DNA of 60,807 nucleotides from assembly GCA_045125245.1 (NCBI GenBank), contig JBGVNF010000076.1, positions 1 to 60,807 of the forward strand, written 5' to 3'. The notes below the pieces were generated by a model, which saw only the letters and a program-made list of their open reading frames with translations, had not been told where the DNA came from and searched no databases. Source of the DNA: SVEL01 sp045125245 (GTDB taxonomy: Bacteria > Bacillota > Clostridia > Lachnospirales > Lachnospiraceae). The position numbers and the translations under genes were made by a program. This document shows positions 53,018-60,807 of the stretch, piece after piece; within the stretch, counting starts at the first letter, position 1; each line of letters starts with the position of its first letter.

Positions 53018-53035
53018 AACTTATATGTTTAGCTT

Positions 53036-53116
53036 AATCGTAGCTGTATGGTAACTGCGATTTAATCAATAACTAATATTTATAGAATTGATAGAAAACT
53101 GATTGGTTTATATCTT
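53036..53116 (+). promoter_or_regulatory. Hairpin repeat and weak promoter before the metal-binding-protein gene
   Basis: AATCGTAG and CTGCGATT (53036-53062) form an imperfect hairpin related to the one at 37588-37610. Downstream, TTGATA (53088-53093), 17 bases and TATCTT (53111-53116) make a modest sigmaA promoter. No clear Zur box was found. Confidence 0.4.
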
Positions 53117-53144
53117 AGATAGACTAGCAAGAAGGAAGAAAATA

Positions 53145-54215
53145 GTGAAAAAAATAATAAGATTTGCTATAAGTCTTTGTCTTATAGTGACAGTAATGGT
53201 CACGGCAAGTGGCTGTAATATGGGAAAATATGCTGATTTAGACGAAAGTAAGCCACTTATAGTTACCACGCTTTTTCCACAGTATGATTTTGCAAGACAG
53301 CTTGTGAAGGATAAGGCGGAGGTAGTGCTTTTGCTTTCACCAGGTGTGGAGGCTCATGATTTTGAGCCAACACCATCAGATATTATACTTATAAATAAGG
53401 CAGATTTGTTTATCTATACGGGAGATGATATGGAACCGTGGGTGTCGAGAATTCTTGATAGTATAGACAATAAAGAATTAACTATATTGAATGTAAGTAA
53501 AGGTGTGGAGACAATATGCGAGGATGAAAATCGAGAGCATAATCATGTCCATGAGGAAAATAATAATATAGAAAATGAACATATGGAAGATGTTCATAGC
53601 GAAGAAGATGATGAACATGATGATAGCCATAATGAAAATGTTATCTTAGGTTCAGATGAACATGCTGGCCATGACCATAGCCACAGTGCTGACCCACATA
53701 TCTGGACAAGTCCAGTAAATGCCATTCAGATGGTAAAAAATATAGAAGAAGCCCTCGTAAAAATAGATGGTAAAAATGCAGAGTTTTATAAAGAAAATGC
53801 TCATGAATATATTCACGCTTTAGAAGCTCTAGATAGTAAGTTTAGAGAAGTTGTAAGTAACAGCAATTCGAAGACTATATATTTTGGAGGCAGATTTGCG
53901 ATGTCATATTTTGCCCACGAATACGACCTAAACTATGTAGCAGCCTTTGATTCCTGCCAAGCAAAATCAGAGCCAAGCGCCAAACTTATAGTAAAGATAA
54001 TCGATATGATGCGTCAAAATAACGTGAGAATTGTACTACACGAAGAAATGACAGACCCAAAGGCAGCACGAATCATAGCAGAAGAGATAGAAGGCGAAGC
54101 GCTATTACTCCATTCCTGCCACAACGTATCAAAGGCAGAGATGGAATCTGGCGTAACATATCTATCCCTCATGGAACAAAATGTAGCAAACCTACAACGA
54201 GCATTAAATAAATAG
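53145..54215 (+). CDS. Zinc/manganese ABC transporter binding lipoprotein
   Basis: A 356-aa surface lipoprotein of the cluster 9 (ZnuA/AdcA) type. The GTG at 53145 with AAGGAAG gives a signal ending in the lipobox TASGC. VTTLFPQYDFARQL begins the mature fold. The ligand His residues lie in VEAHDFEP and DPHIWTSP, and a Glu/His-rich stretch of about 55 residues (about 140-195) between them is the usual Zn-sensing loop. The C-terminal lobe has HEEMTDPKAA. The long His-rich loop favours zinc over manganese. The ATPase and permease follow after a 378-base gap. Confidence 0.9.
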   Translation: MKKIIRFAISLCLIVTVMVTASGCNMGKYADLDESKPLIVTTLFPQYDFARQLVKDKAEVVLLLSPGVEAHDFEPTPSDIILINKADLFIYTGDDMEPWVSRILDSIDNKELTILNVSKGVETICEDENREHNHVHEENNNIENEHMEDVHSEEDDEHDDSHNENVILGSDEHAGHDHSHSADPHIWTSPVNAIQMVKNIEEALVKIDGKNAEFYKENAHEYIHALEALDSKFREVVSNSNSKTIYFGGRFAMSYFAHEYDLNYVAAFDSCQAKSEPSAKLIVKIIDMMRQNNVRIVLHEEMTDPKAARIIAEEIEGEALLLHSCHNVSKAEMESGVTYLSLMEQNVANLQRALNK

Positions 54216-54331
54216 GCAAAAAATAGGTTAATTAAATTAACTTAAATAAAGAATAGGGCTCGATAACAAAAAACATAGTATGATAATAAAAACATAGTAT
54301 GACAAGAAAACTATATTTTATAGAAGTGTGA

Positions 54332-54567
54332 GTCATATTTTGCAATTTTATATTGTGACTTTTACGATAGCGGAGAATATTTAGATTTTCTTAATACTTT
54401 GTATTAAACTAGTGATTTCCCAACACGATGTTGGGAAAAGGCGTCTCTGAGCCATGGATGGCGAATAGACGCCGGTCACGTCCGTTGCCATAATGTAACA
54501 TCAAAGTATATAGAAAATCAAATATTCGTAGCATGTAAAAAAACAATATAAAATTGTAAAATATGAC
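54332..54567. other. Structured element, copy 2, with an extra multi-hairpin domain
   Basis: Perfect 25-bp arms with one G-U wobble at 54332-54356 and 54543-54567 (GTCATATTTTGC... / ...TAAAATATGAC). Inside are core segments shared with 25064-25213: CTTTTACGATAGCGGA and ATTCGTAGCATGTAAAAA. Between the cores is an extra region of about 130 bases with its own closing stem (TTTAGATTTTC / GAAAATCAAA). It also holds CCCAACA-CGA-TGTTGGG (54419-54435) and the nested hairpin GGCGTCT...AGACGCC (54440-54473), which encloses GCC-ATGGAT-GGC. Nothing else is seen in the gap from 54216 to 54593. No ORF with a ribosome site lies within the element. It is probably a structured RNA or MITE-like repeat. Confidence 0.75.
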
Positions 54568-54593
54568 GTATAAATCCCAGAAAGAAGGTCATT

Positions 54594-55424
54594 ATGTCAC
54601 AAATAACATGTAAAGACGTTTCAATTGCATATGAGAAAGAGAATGTCATAAGCAAAGTATCTTTTGAAATAGAAAAGGGCGATTATGTCAGTATCATAGG
54701 AGAAAATGGTACAGGCAAAAGCTCTCTATTAAAGGGAATATTAGGCTTAGTGTCATTAAGGGAAGGCCAGATAACATTTGATGAGGGCTGCAGTAGAAAA
54801 AATATAGGATATTTATCACAGCAAAATTCTATGCAGAAGGATTTCCCTGCATCAGTATATGAGGTAGTTATATCAGGATGCTTAAAGAGCAAGGGACTGT
54901 TGCCATTCTACACAAAGAAGGAAAAGGAGCTTGCCCTAGCAAATCTTAAGAAGATGGGAATGGAACATCTTAAAGATAGTTGCTATGCTGATTTATCAGG
55001 AGGTCAAAAGCAGAGAGTGCTTTTGGCAAGAGCACTTTGCGCGACTGATTCTATCATAGTATTAGATGAGCCTATTACAGGTCTTGATCCAGTGGCAACA
55101 AATGATATGTATAGATTAGTTGAGAAGTTAAATAAAGAGCAAAAGATAACTATAATTATGGTTACTCATGATATAGATAATGCCATAAAGTATTCAGATA
55201 AAATCCTTCATTTACATAGGAACAATAAATATTATTTTGGACCAAAGGAAGATTATCTTATACATGGCGGCTGTACAGCTGATTGCTGTATGGATGTTAA
55301 GTATGGTCCGGCAGAAAGTGAATGTAAGGACCCAGCTTGTAAGTGTCATATAAGCTTTAATGGTAAGGAGCTAGCTAGTCAGACAAGAAATGCCCTTAAA
55401 AGTAATGAGGGAGGTATGAAATAA
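54594..55424 (+). CDS. Zinc/manganese ABC transporter ATPase with Cys-rich tail
   Basis: A 276-aa ZnuC-type ATPase. Walker A is GENGTGKSS (about 38-46), the Q-loop is YLSQQNS, the signature is LSGGQKQRVLLARAL near 137 and Walker B is IIVLDEP. After the normal end (HLHRNNKYYFGPKEDYL) it has about 55 additional residues with seven Cys and two His (GGCTADCCMD, then SECKDPACKCH), a likely metal-binding tail. Its stop overlaps the permease start by one base (TAATG). Confidence 0.9.
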   Translation: MSQITCKDVSIAYEKENVISKVSFEIEKGDYVSIIGENGTGKSSLLKGILGLVSLREGQITFDEGCSRKNIGYLSQQNSMQKDFPASVYEVVISGCLKSKGLLPFYTKKEKELALANLKKMGMEHLKDSCYADLSGGQKQRVLLARALCATDSIIVLDEPITGLDPVATNDMYRLVEKLNKEQKITIIMVTHDIDNAIKYSDKILHLHRNNKYYFGPKEDYLIHGGCTADCCMDVKYGPAESECKDPACKCHISFNGKELASQTRNALKSNEGGMK

Positions 55425-56251
55425 TGAGTATTTTTGAAGAAATTATTGGTATGTTTTCATACTCCTTTATGATAAGAGCGATTATTGTAGGAGGACTTGT
55501 TGCGTTGATAGCATCTATATTAGGTGTTGTCCTTGTGCTTAAAAGATATTCTATGATAGGTGATGGTTTATCACACGTGGGCTTTGGTGCTATGGCAGTT
55601 TCATTAGCGTTTAATCAGGCACCACTTTATTTTGCCATTCCTATAGTAGTAGTGGCAGCGTTCTTGCTATTAAGAGTTAGCGAAAATAGTAAGATAAAGG
55701 GAGATGCGGCCATTGGCCTTATTTCATCAAGTGCCTTGGCTATAGGTATGATAGTAAATTCCTTGTCCAATGGAACAAATATAGATTTGAATAGCTATAT
55801 GTTTGGAAGTATTCTCGCCATAGAAAAAAGTGAGATGATATTATGTGTAGTTTTAGGTTTAATTATCATTGGCGTGTTTATATGGTTCTATAATCCTATA
55901 TTTGCCATAACCTTTGATGAGAATTTTGCCAAGGCTACAGGACTTAAAGTGGAAGTATATAAGACGGTATTGTCAGTGCTTACAGCGCTTACTATAGTTA
56001 TAGGTATGAGAATTATGGGAACTCTTCTTATATCAAGTCTTATAATATTCCCAGCTCTTTCAGCAATGCGAGTAACTAAGAAATTTAAAATGGTTATGAT
56101 AATGTCAGTTATTATTTCATTGGTATGTTTCTTTGCAGGACTTGTGGCATCGTATTTAATCGAGTTGCCAACGGGTGCAAGCATTGTTGTAAGCAATTTA
56201 ATTGTATTTATTATTATGTCCATAGTAGGAATTATTAAGGAAAAGGTTTAG
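55424..56251 (+). CDS. Zinc/manganese ABC transporter permease
   Basis: A 275-aa protein with about eight helices of the ABC-3 (ZnuB) family. MIGDGLSHVGFGAMA near residue 45 and the KATGLKVEVYKT segment, which docks the ATPase, are family hallmarks. The GTG-start helicase gene follows 11 bases after its stop. Together with the upstream ATPase and binding protein it forms a complete metal importer. Confidence 0.92.
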   Translation: MSIFEEIIGMFSYSFMIRAIIVGGLVALIASILGVVLVLKRYSMIGDGLSHVGFGAMAVSLAFNQAPLYFAIPIVVVAAFLLLRVSENSKIKGDAAIGLISSSALAIGMIVNSLSNGTNIDLNSYMFGSILAIEKSEMILCVVLGLIIIGVFIWFYNPIFAITFDENFAKATGLKVEVYKTVLSVLTALTIVIGMRIMGTLLISSLIIFPALSAMRVTKKFKMVMIMSVIISLVCFFAGLVASYLIELPTGASIVVSNLIVFIIMSIVGIIKEKV

Positions 56252-56262
56252 GAGGAAGTCAG

Positions 56263-58644
56263 GTGGAAGTTTTCAAGAATAGTAATTTGAAAATTTCAGT
56301 AAGAAATCTTGTAGAGTTTATGCTAAGAAGCGGTGATATTGATAATAGAACATTTACCGGTTCTGATATAAATGCTATGCAGGAGGGAGCAAGACTTCAT
56401 AGAAAAATACAGGGTAAAATGGGAGGAAACTATCATGGGGAGGTACCGCTTCGTATGGAGTTTCCTTATGATGATTTTACCATTACGGTAGAAGGCCGTG
56501 CAGACGGAATAATAGATGGTGATGATGAAAAGTCAGCAACTATTGATGAGATAAAATGCGTCTACACAGACCTTCTTTTTATTGATGAGCCGAAGCTTTT
56601 ACATAAGGCTCAAGCTATGTGCTACGGATATTTTTATGGGGTGGCAAATGAGCTTGAAATTATTAATATTCAGCTAACTTATGTAAACATTGACACAGAG
56701 GAAGTAAAGAGATTTAATGAAGAAATTTCTTTAAGAGTATTGAAAAATTGGTTTCATGATATGCTTGATGCATACAGTAAATGGGTAAAATATCTTTGGG
56801 ACCATAAAAAAAGTATGCAGGAAAGTGCGAAGAAGCTTGAATTCCCTTATGAATATAGAGCTGGACAAAGAGATGTTACAGTGTCTGTATATAAGGCTAT
56901 AAATCGAAAGGTGCCACTGTTTATACAGGCGCCTACAGGTATAGGAAAAACTATGTCTACAGTATTTCCTGCTGTGAAGGCGATGGGAGAAGATAAAGCT
57001 GAGAAGCTATTTTACCTTACAGCAAAAACTATAGCTGGAACGGTGGCTCATGAATCTTTAAGGACCTTGAGAAATTGTGGGCTTGATTTTAAATCTATAG
57101 GAATAACTGCTAAGGATAAAATATGTGTTTGTGATGAAACTAATTGTAATCCAGACTATTGTGACCGTGCAAAAGGCCATTATGATAGAGTAAATGAGGC
57201 CATATATGATGTAATTACAAGCGAATCTGATATTACAAGAGAAGTTATAGAAGAGTATGCAGAGAAGCATATGGTTTGCCCTTTTGAATTATCTCTTGAT
57301 ATTAGTAATTGGGTGGATGGTATAATATGCGATTATAATTATGCTTTTGATCCGTCGGCATCTTTAAAACGATATTTTGCAGAGGGTGGCAATGGTAAAT
57401 ATATTTTTCTTGTGGATGAAGCACATAATCTTATAGACAGAGCAAGGGAAATGTTTTCTGCATCTTTATGCAAGGAAAAAGTTTTGGAAGTAAAAAAGAT
57501 TATGTCTTTAAGAGATAGAAAAATAGTCAATGCATTGGAAAAGGTCAACAGAATATTGTTAGCTTATAAAAGGCAATGCGAGGATAGACCATACATTATA
57601 ATGGATACCACTGCAGAACTAGAGATTACACTTATGCGACTTAATTCATATTTGGAAAAATATATGGAGGCACATAAGGAATTTGAAAATAGAGATATTG
57701 TACTTGATTTTTATTTTGACTCATTAAGATATATGGCTACAGTAGAGAGGTTAGATGAGTGTTATGAAATATATGGAAGAATAGCGGATAACGGCGAATT
57801 TTATGTACATCTTATGTGTATAAATCCGTCAGGAAATTTGAAGTTTTGTATGGAAAAGGCAGTTTCTACCATATTTTTCTCTGCGACTCTTTTGCCGGTT
57901 AATTATTATAAGGAATTATTAAGTGGCAATAAGGATGATTATGCTATGTATGTGGATTCGCCTTTTAAACAGGAAAATCGACTGATATTTGCGGCTAAGG
58001 ATGTGACCAGCAAATATACAAGAAGAAATAGAAATGAATATGAAAGAATAGCCGATTATATACATAAAGTGCTTTCTTCAAAGGTGGGAAATTATATGGT
58101 ATTTTTTCCTTCCTATAGCCTTCTTAAATCGGTCTACGAAGTGATAGTAGAAAGAGAAGACTTTAAGGATATTGTCATAGTTTGCCAGCAAAGCAATATG
58201 AGCGAAAGGGATAGAGAAGATTTCCTGGCGCAGTTTGAGACTGTAGGAGATAATTCACTTGGAGCATTTTGTGTTATGGGAGGAATATTTTCAGAGGGCA
58301 TTGATTTAACAAATGATAAGCTTATAGGAACTGTTGTAGTGGGAACTGGTTTGCCACAAGTTTGTGTGGAACGAGATATTATAATGAATTATTTTAAGGA
58401 TAAAGGTATGAATGGATTTGATTATGCCTATAAATATCCAGGTATGAATAAAGTTCAACAGGCAGCAGGACGAGTTATAAGAACTCATGAGGATACAGGG
58501 ATTATAGCACTTTTAGATGAGCGATTTGCTACTAGAGAATACGGTGTATTATTTCCGAGAGAATGGAATGATATAAGCTATGTGAATATAAATGAAGCGG
58601 GCGTAAAAATTGACGAATTTGTAGAGAGGACATATAAACGATGA
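56263..58644 (+). CDS. PD-(D/E)XK nuclease-XPD/DinG-like helicase
   Basis: A 793-aa protein starting at GTG 56263 (AGGAGG 7-8 bases ahead). Residues about 75-115 carry a PD-(D/E)XK-type pattern, GRADGIIDG then TIDEIKC. The helicase part follows: QAPTGIGKT (Walker A near 222), four Cys (ICVCDETNCNPDYC and MVCPFE) that probably hold a 4Fe-4S cluster, DEAHNL (Walker B) near 378, and motif VI QAAGRVIRT near 741. This nuclease plus superfamily-2 helicase layout suits repair of damaged or branched DNA. Its stop overlaps the next gene by 4 bases. Confidence 0.85.
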   Translation: MEVFKNSNLKISVRNLVEFMLRSGDIDNRTFTGSDINAMQEGARLHRKIQGKMGGNYHGEVPLRMEFPYDDFTITVEGRADGIIDGDDEKSATIDEIKCVYTDLLFIDEPKLLHKAQAMCYGYFYGVANELEIINIQLTYVNIDTEEVKRFNEEISLRVLKNWFHDMLDAYSKWVKYLWDHKKSMQESAKKLEFPYEYRAGQRDVTVSVYKAINRKVPLFIQAPTGIGKTMSTVFPAVKAMGEDKAEKLFYLTAKTIAGTVAHESLRTLRNCGLDFKSIGITAKDKICVCDETNCNPDYCDRAKGHYDRVNEAIYDVITSESDITREVIEEYAEKHMVCPFELSLDISNWVDGIICDYNYAFDPSASLKRYFAEGGNGKYIFLVDEAHNLIDRAREMFSASLCKEKVLEVKKIMSLRDRKIVNALEKVNRILLAYKRQCEDRPYIIMDTTAELEITLMRLNSYLEKYMEAHKEFENRDIVLDFYFDSLRYMATVERLDECYEIYGRIADNGEFYVHLMCINPSGNLKFCMEKAVSTIFFSATLLPVNYYKELLSGNKDDYAMYVDSPFKQENRLIFAAKDVTSKYTRRNRNEYERIADYIHKVLSSKVGNYMVFFPSYSLLKSVYEVIVEREDFKDIVIVCQQSNMSERDREDFLAQFETVGDNSLGAFCVMGGIFSEGIDLTNDKLIGTVVVGTGLPQVCVERDIIMNYFKDKGMNGFDYAYKYPGMNKVQQAAGRVIRTHEDTGIIALLDERFATREYGVLFPREWNDISYVNINEAGVKIDEFVERTYKR

Positions 58645-59366
58645 AGCATGTAGAAAGATATTTGGCAGGAATATTTATGATAAGTGTATTTTTAATACTT
58701 ATTATTACATCAGTAGAGGTGGCAGTTTATGCAAATTATGGCTATTTTGAAAAAGAGTACAAGAAGTATGATGTAAATAATCCAAAGGGTATTGTTAATA
58801 TGGAAATGGACGAGCTTATATCAGTCACAAAGGATATGATGCAGTATCTAAGAGGAAATAGAGTGAATCTTGATATTATCGCAACAATTGATGGTGAAGA
58901 AAAAGAATTTTTCAATGAAAGAGAAAAGAGCCATATGGAAGATGTGAGAGATTTGTTTGTGGGAGCTCTTAAGGTTAGATGGTGTGCTATCGGAATGGCA
59001 ATTTTATGTCTTATAAGTTTATGCCTATTATTGTATTGGAATGATATAAAAGTATTATTGTTTAGAGCATATCTGGCAACTGTTTGTGGATTGCTGGCGG
59101 TGCTTGGAGCTATAGGAATATGGGCGTTTGTGGATTTTACAGGGGCATTTTATAAGTTTCATGCTTTGTTCTTTAGTGATTATGAATGGATATTTGATGC
59201 AAGGACTAGTAGATTAATAAATATTCTTCCGCAAGGCTTTTTTGTTGACACTGCTATACGAATAGTGGTAATATTTATATTGTTCATTTTAATAATGGGC
59301 GCGATATTGCTTTTAGCAAAAAAAGTAAAACAAAGAAATAACAATCTTGGAGGTACTTATGAGTAA
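58641..59366 (+). CDS. DUF1461 (TIGR01906) integral membrane protein
   Basis: A 241-aa protein with four helices (about 7-28, 110-130, 140-165 and 208-228). The extracytoplasmic loop after helix 1 contains NMEMDELISVTKDMMQYLRG and FNEREKSHMEDVRDLF, both typical of the TIGR01906 family. LFFSDYEWIFD follows. Function is unknown; it is common in clostridia. The first four bases overlap the helicase stop (ATGA) and its end overlaps purL by 8 bases, so the three are translationally linked. Confidence 0.85.
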   Translation: MKHVERYLAGIFMISVFLILIITSVEVAVYANYGYFEKEYKKYDVNNPKGIVNMEMDELISVTKDMMQYLRGNRVNLDIIATIDGEEKEFFNEREKSHMEDVRDLFVGALKVRWCAIGMAILCLISLCLLLYWNDIKVLLFRAYLATVCGLLAVLGAIGIWAFVDFTGAFYKFHALFFSDYEWIFDARTSRLINILPQGFFVDTAIRIVVIFILFILIMGAILLLAKKVKQRNNNLGGTYE

Positions 59367-60807
59367 GGTTAAAAGAGTTTATGTTGAAAAACAGGCTCCT
59401 TATGCTGTTAAGGCAAAAGAATTGAAAGAGGAATTCGCAAGCTTTTTAGGTATTAAGACAGTTACAGGTGTACGTGTGCTCGTTCGTTATGATATTGAAA
59501 ATCTTTCTGACGACACATACCAGAAGTCACTTAATACTGTATTTTCTGAGCCACCAGTAGATACTCTTTATGAAGAAGAGTTCCCATATGGTGAGTCAGA
59601 TAGAATATTTAGCGTAGAATATCTTCCAGGACAGTTTGATCAGAGAGCTGATTCTGCAGAGCAGTGTGTAAGATTCTTAAATGAGAATGAGACACCTGTT
59701 ATAAAGACTGCTATGACATATGTTATCGAAGGAACTGTTACAGATGAGCAGTTTGAGAGCATTAAGAGCTTCTGTATCAATCCAGTAGACTCAAGAGAGA
59801 CAGGTATGGTTAAGCCTGAGACATTAGTTACTGTATTCGATGAGCCAGCTGATGTTAAGATTTTTGATGGTTTCAAGGATATGGCAGAGGCAGAGCTTAA
59901 GGAACTCTATGAGTCACTTAACCTTGCTATGACATTTAAGGACTTCCTTCATATACAGAATTACTTCAAGAATGAAGAAAACAGAGATCCTTCTATGACA
60001 GAAATCAGAGTTCTTGACACATATTGGTCAGATCACTGCCGTCATACAACATTCCAGACAGAGCTTAAGGATGTAACATTTGAAGAGGGATTCTATAATA
60101 AGCCAATTGTAGATACATATAACAATTATATTGCTGATAGAGAGGTTCTCTACAAGGGCAGAGATGATAAGTTTGTATGTCTTATGGATATAGCTCTTCT
60201 TGCTATGAAGAAGCTTAAGAAGGAAGGTAAGCTTGATGACCAGGAAGAGTCAGAGGAAATCAATGCTTGTTCTATCGTTGTACCAGTAGAGGTTGATGGT
60301 AAGACAGAGGAGTGGCTTGTTAACTTCAAGAATGAGACACACAACCATCCAACAGAAATCGAACCATTTGGTGGTGCTGCTACTTGTCTTGGTGGTGCTA
60401 TCAGAGATCCATTGTCAGGTCGTACTTATGTATACCAGGCTATGCGTGTAACTGGTGCAGCTGATCCTACAAAGTCTGTTAAGGAGACACTTGCTGGTAA
60501 GCTTCCACAGAAGAAGCTTGTTCGTGGTGCTGCTAATGGATATAGCTCATATGGTAACCAGATTGGTCTTGCAACAGGTCTCGTTAAGGAAATTTATCAT
60601 CCAAACTATGTTGCTAAGAGAATGGAAGTTGGTGCAGTTATAGCAGCAGCTCCAAAGGAAAATGTAGTAAGAGAAGAGCCAAAAGCTGGCGATATAGTAA
60701 TTCTTCTTGGAGGAAAAACTGGTAGAGATGGTGTTGGTGGAGCTACAGGTTCATCAAAAGAACATACAGAAGATTCAATAAATGAATGTGGAGCAGAAGT
60801 CCAAAAG
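59359..60807 (+). CDS. purL: Phosphoribosylformylglycinamidine synthase, 5' part
   Basis: The first 483 codons of a large FGAM synthase, which makes FGAM from FGAR, glutamine and ATP in purine synthesis. The frame is open to the last base, so the gene is cut by the window and not by mutation. SDHCRHTTF near residue 222, NETHNHPTEIEPFGG near 319 and GGKTGRDGVGG near 460 are the AIRS-type substrate and ATP motifs. The N-terminal start (KRVYVEKQAPY) matches the long single-chain form of about 1250 aa found in clostridia. GGAGG precedes the ATG, within the DUF1461 gene end. Confidence 0.95.
   Translation, partial: MSKVKRVYVEKQAPYAVKAKELKEEFASFLGIKTVTGVRVLVRYDIENLSDDTYQKSLNTVFSEPPVDTLYEEEFPYGESDRIFSVEYLPGQFDQRADSAEQCVRFLNENETPVIKTAMTYVIEGTVTDEQFESIKSFCINPVDSRETGMVKPETLVTVFDEPADVKIFDGFKDMAEAELKELYESLNLAMTFKDFLHIQNYFKNEENRDPSMTEIRVLDTYWSDHCRHTTFQTELKDVTFEEGFYNKPIVDTYNNYIADREVLYKGRDDKFVCLMDIALLAMKKLKKEGKLDDQEESEEINACSIVVPVEVDGKTEEWLVNFKNETHNHPTEIEPFGGAATCLGGAIRDPLSGRTYVYQAMRVTGAADPTKSVKETLAGKLPQKKLVRGAANGYSSYGNQIGLATGLVKEIYHPNYVAKRMEVGAVIAAAPKENVVREEPKAGDIVILLGGKTGRDGVGGATGSSKEHTEDSINECGAEVQK

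Noticed and set aside
53036..53062. A Zur operator before the zinc-binding-protein gene
   Set aside because: The arms resemble half of a Zur box (TCGTAG/CTGCGA) but the 11-base gap is far from the Zur pattern and the same repeat type precedes nrdD.
54440..54473. Part of a known riboswitch, for example the c-di-GMP type
   Set aside because: The conserved bases of those riboswitches, including their tetraloop receptor and the invariant purine run, are not present, and the element is not in a 5' leader with an expression platform.
60455..60643. A 62-codon plus-strand frame near the window end
   Set aside because: It is a frame-shadow of purL, whose own frame is open to the last base and carries clear motifs.

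Overview
The window is an AT-rich, densely coding stretch of a Gram-positive anaerobic spore former, most likely a Lachnospiraceae / Clostridium cluster XIVa member. The evidence is the spoVA operon, gpr-spoIIP, the oxygen-sensitive enzymes (NrdD/NrdG, pyruvate formate-lyase activase, HemW), the strong AGGAGG-type ribosome sites, the heavy AGA/ATA codon use and the clostridial families (DUF1461, DUF1015, CotF-like). No rRNA, CRISPR array or intact prophage is visible. One tRNA-Thr and one decayed insertion sequence are present.

Layout. 1-3.3 kb: carboxynorspermidine decarboxylase, a zinc-ribbon membrane protein and two tiny CotF-like proteins. 3.3-6.2 kb: a metal-resistance unit (ArsR/SmtB repressor plus Zn/Cd P-type ATPase) behind a promoter with a near-perfect 36-bp operator palindrome. 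6.3-12.1 kb: pflA, an HD phosphohydrolase, thioredoxin, a YlmH-like S4 protein, CopA, GreA and a CopZ-like chaperone. 12.1-17.1 kb: two polar amino-acid ABC transporters, one with what looks like a circularly permuted binding protein, the other with a binding protein fused to its permease. 17.2-18.5 kb: a calcium-binding-repeat protein whose leader carries sigmaD-like and CsrA-like signals. 18.5-24.2 kb (minus): spoVAA-AB-AC-AD-AE and a class A penicillin-binding protein. 24.4-33.7 kb: YigZ, TypA, PheA, an AAA+ protein, polyphosphate kinase, a PHP phosphoesterase and a lipase-like hydrolase. 33.8-41 kb: gpr-spoIIP-hemW, then nrdD-nrdG-dut behind tandem NrdR boxes. 41.1-47.9 kb: tRNA-Thr, an IS4-like remnant, then an O-antigen-polymerase-like protein, an LCP protein and a large surface protein. 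48-51.7 kb: a MutS-like ATPase followed by a degraded region with mini-ORFs, competing hairpins, a frameshifted HTH gene, a shortened DUF1062 gene and an Rpn-type nuclease flanked by a 29-bp direct repeat. 51.8-60.8 kb: DUF1015, a zinc/manganese uptake ABC transporter, a nuclease-helicase, a DUF1461 protein and the start of purL, cut by the window end.

Two themes connect the genes. One is metal homeostasis: Zn/Cd export, Cu export with chaperone, and Zn/Mn import, with His/Cys-rich extensions on three of the proteins. The other is sporulation and germination: spoVA, gpr and spoIIP. The most unusual non-coding signal is a pair of related, strongly structured elements (about 25064-25213 and 54332-54567). 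They share conserved core segments and paired arms whose sequence differs in a compensatory way. The second carries an extra multi-hairpin domain and lies between the solute-binding and ATPase genes of the zinc transporter. A leader-peptide-like mini-ORF overlapping two mutually exclusive hairpins (49729-49793) is the second most interesting non-coding feature.
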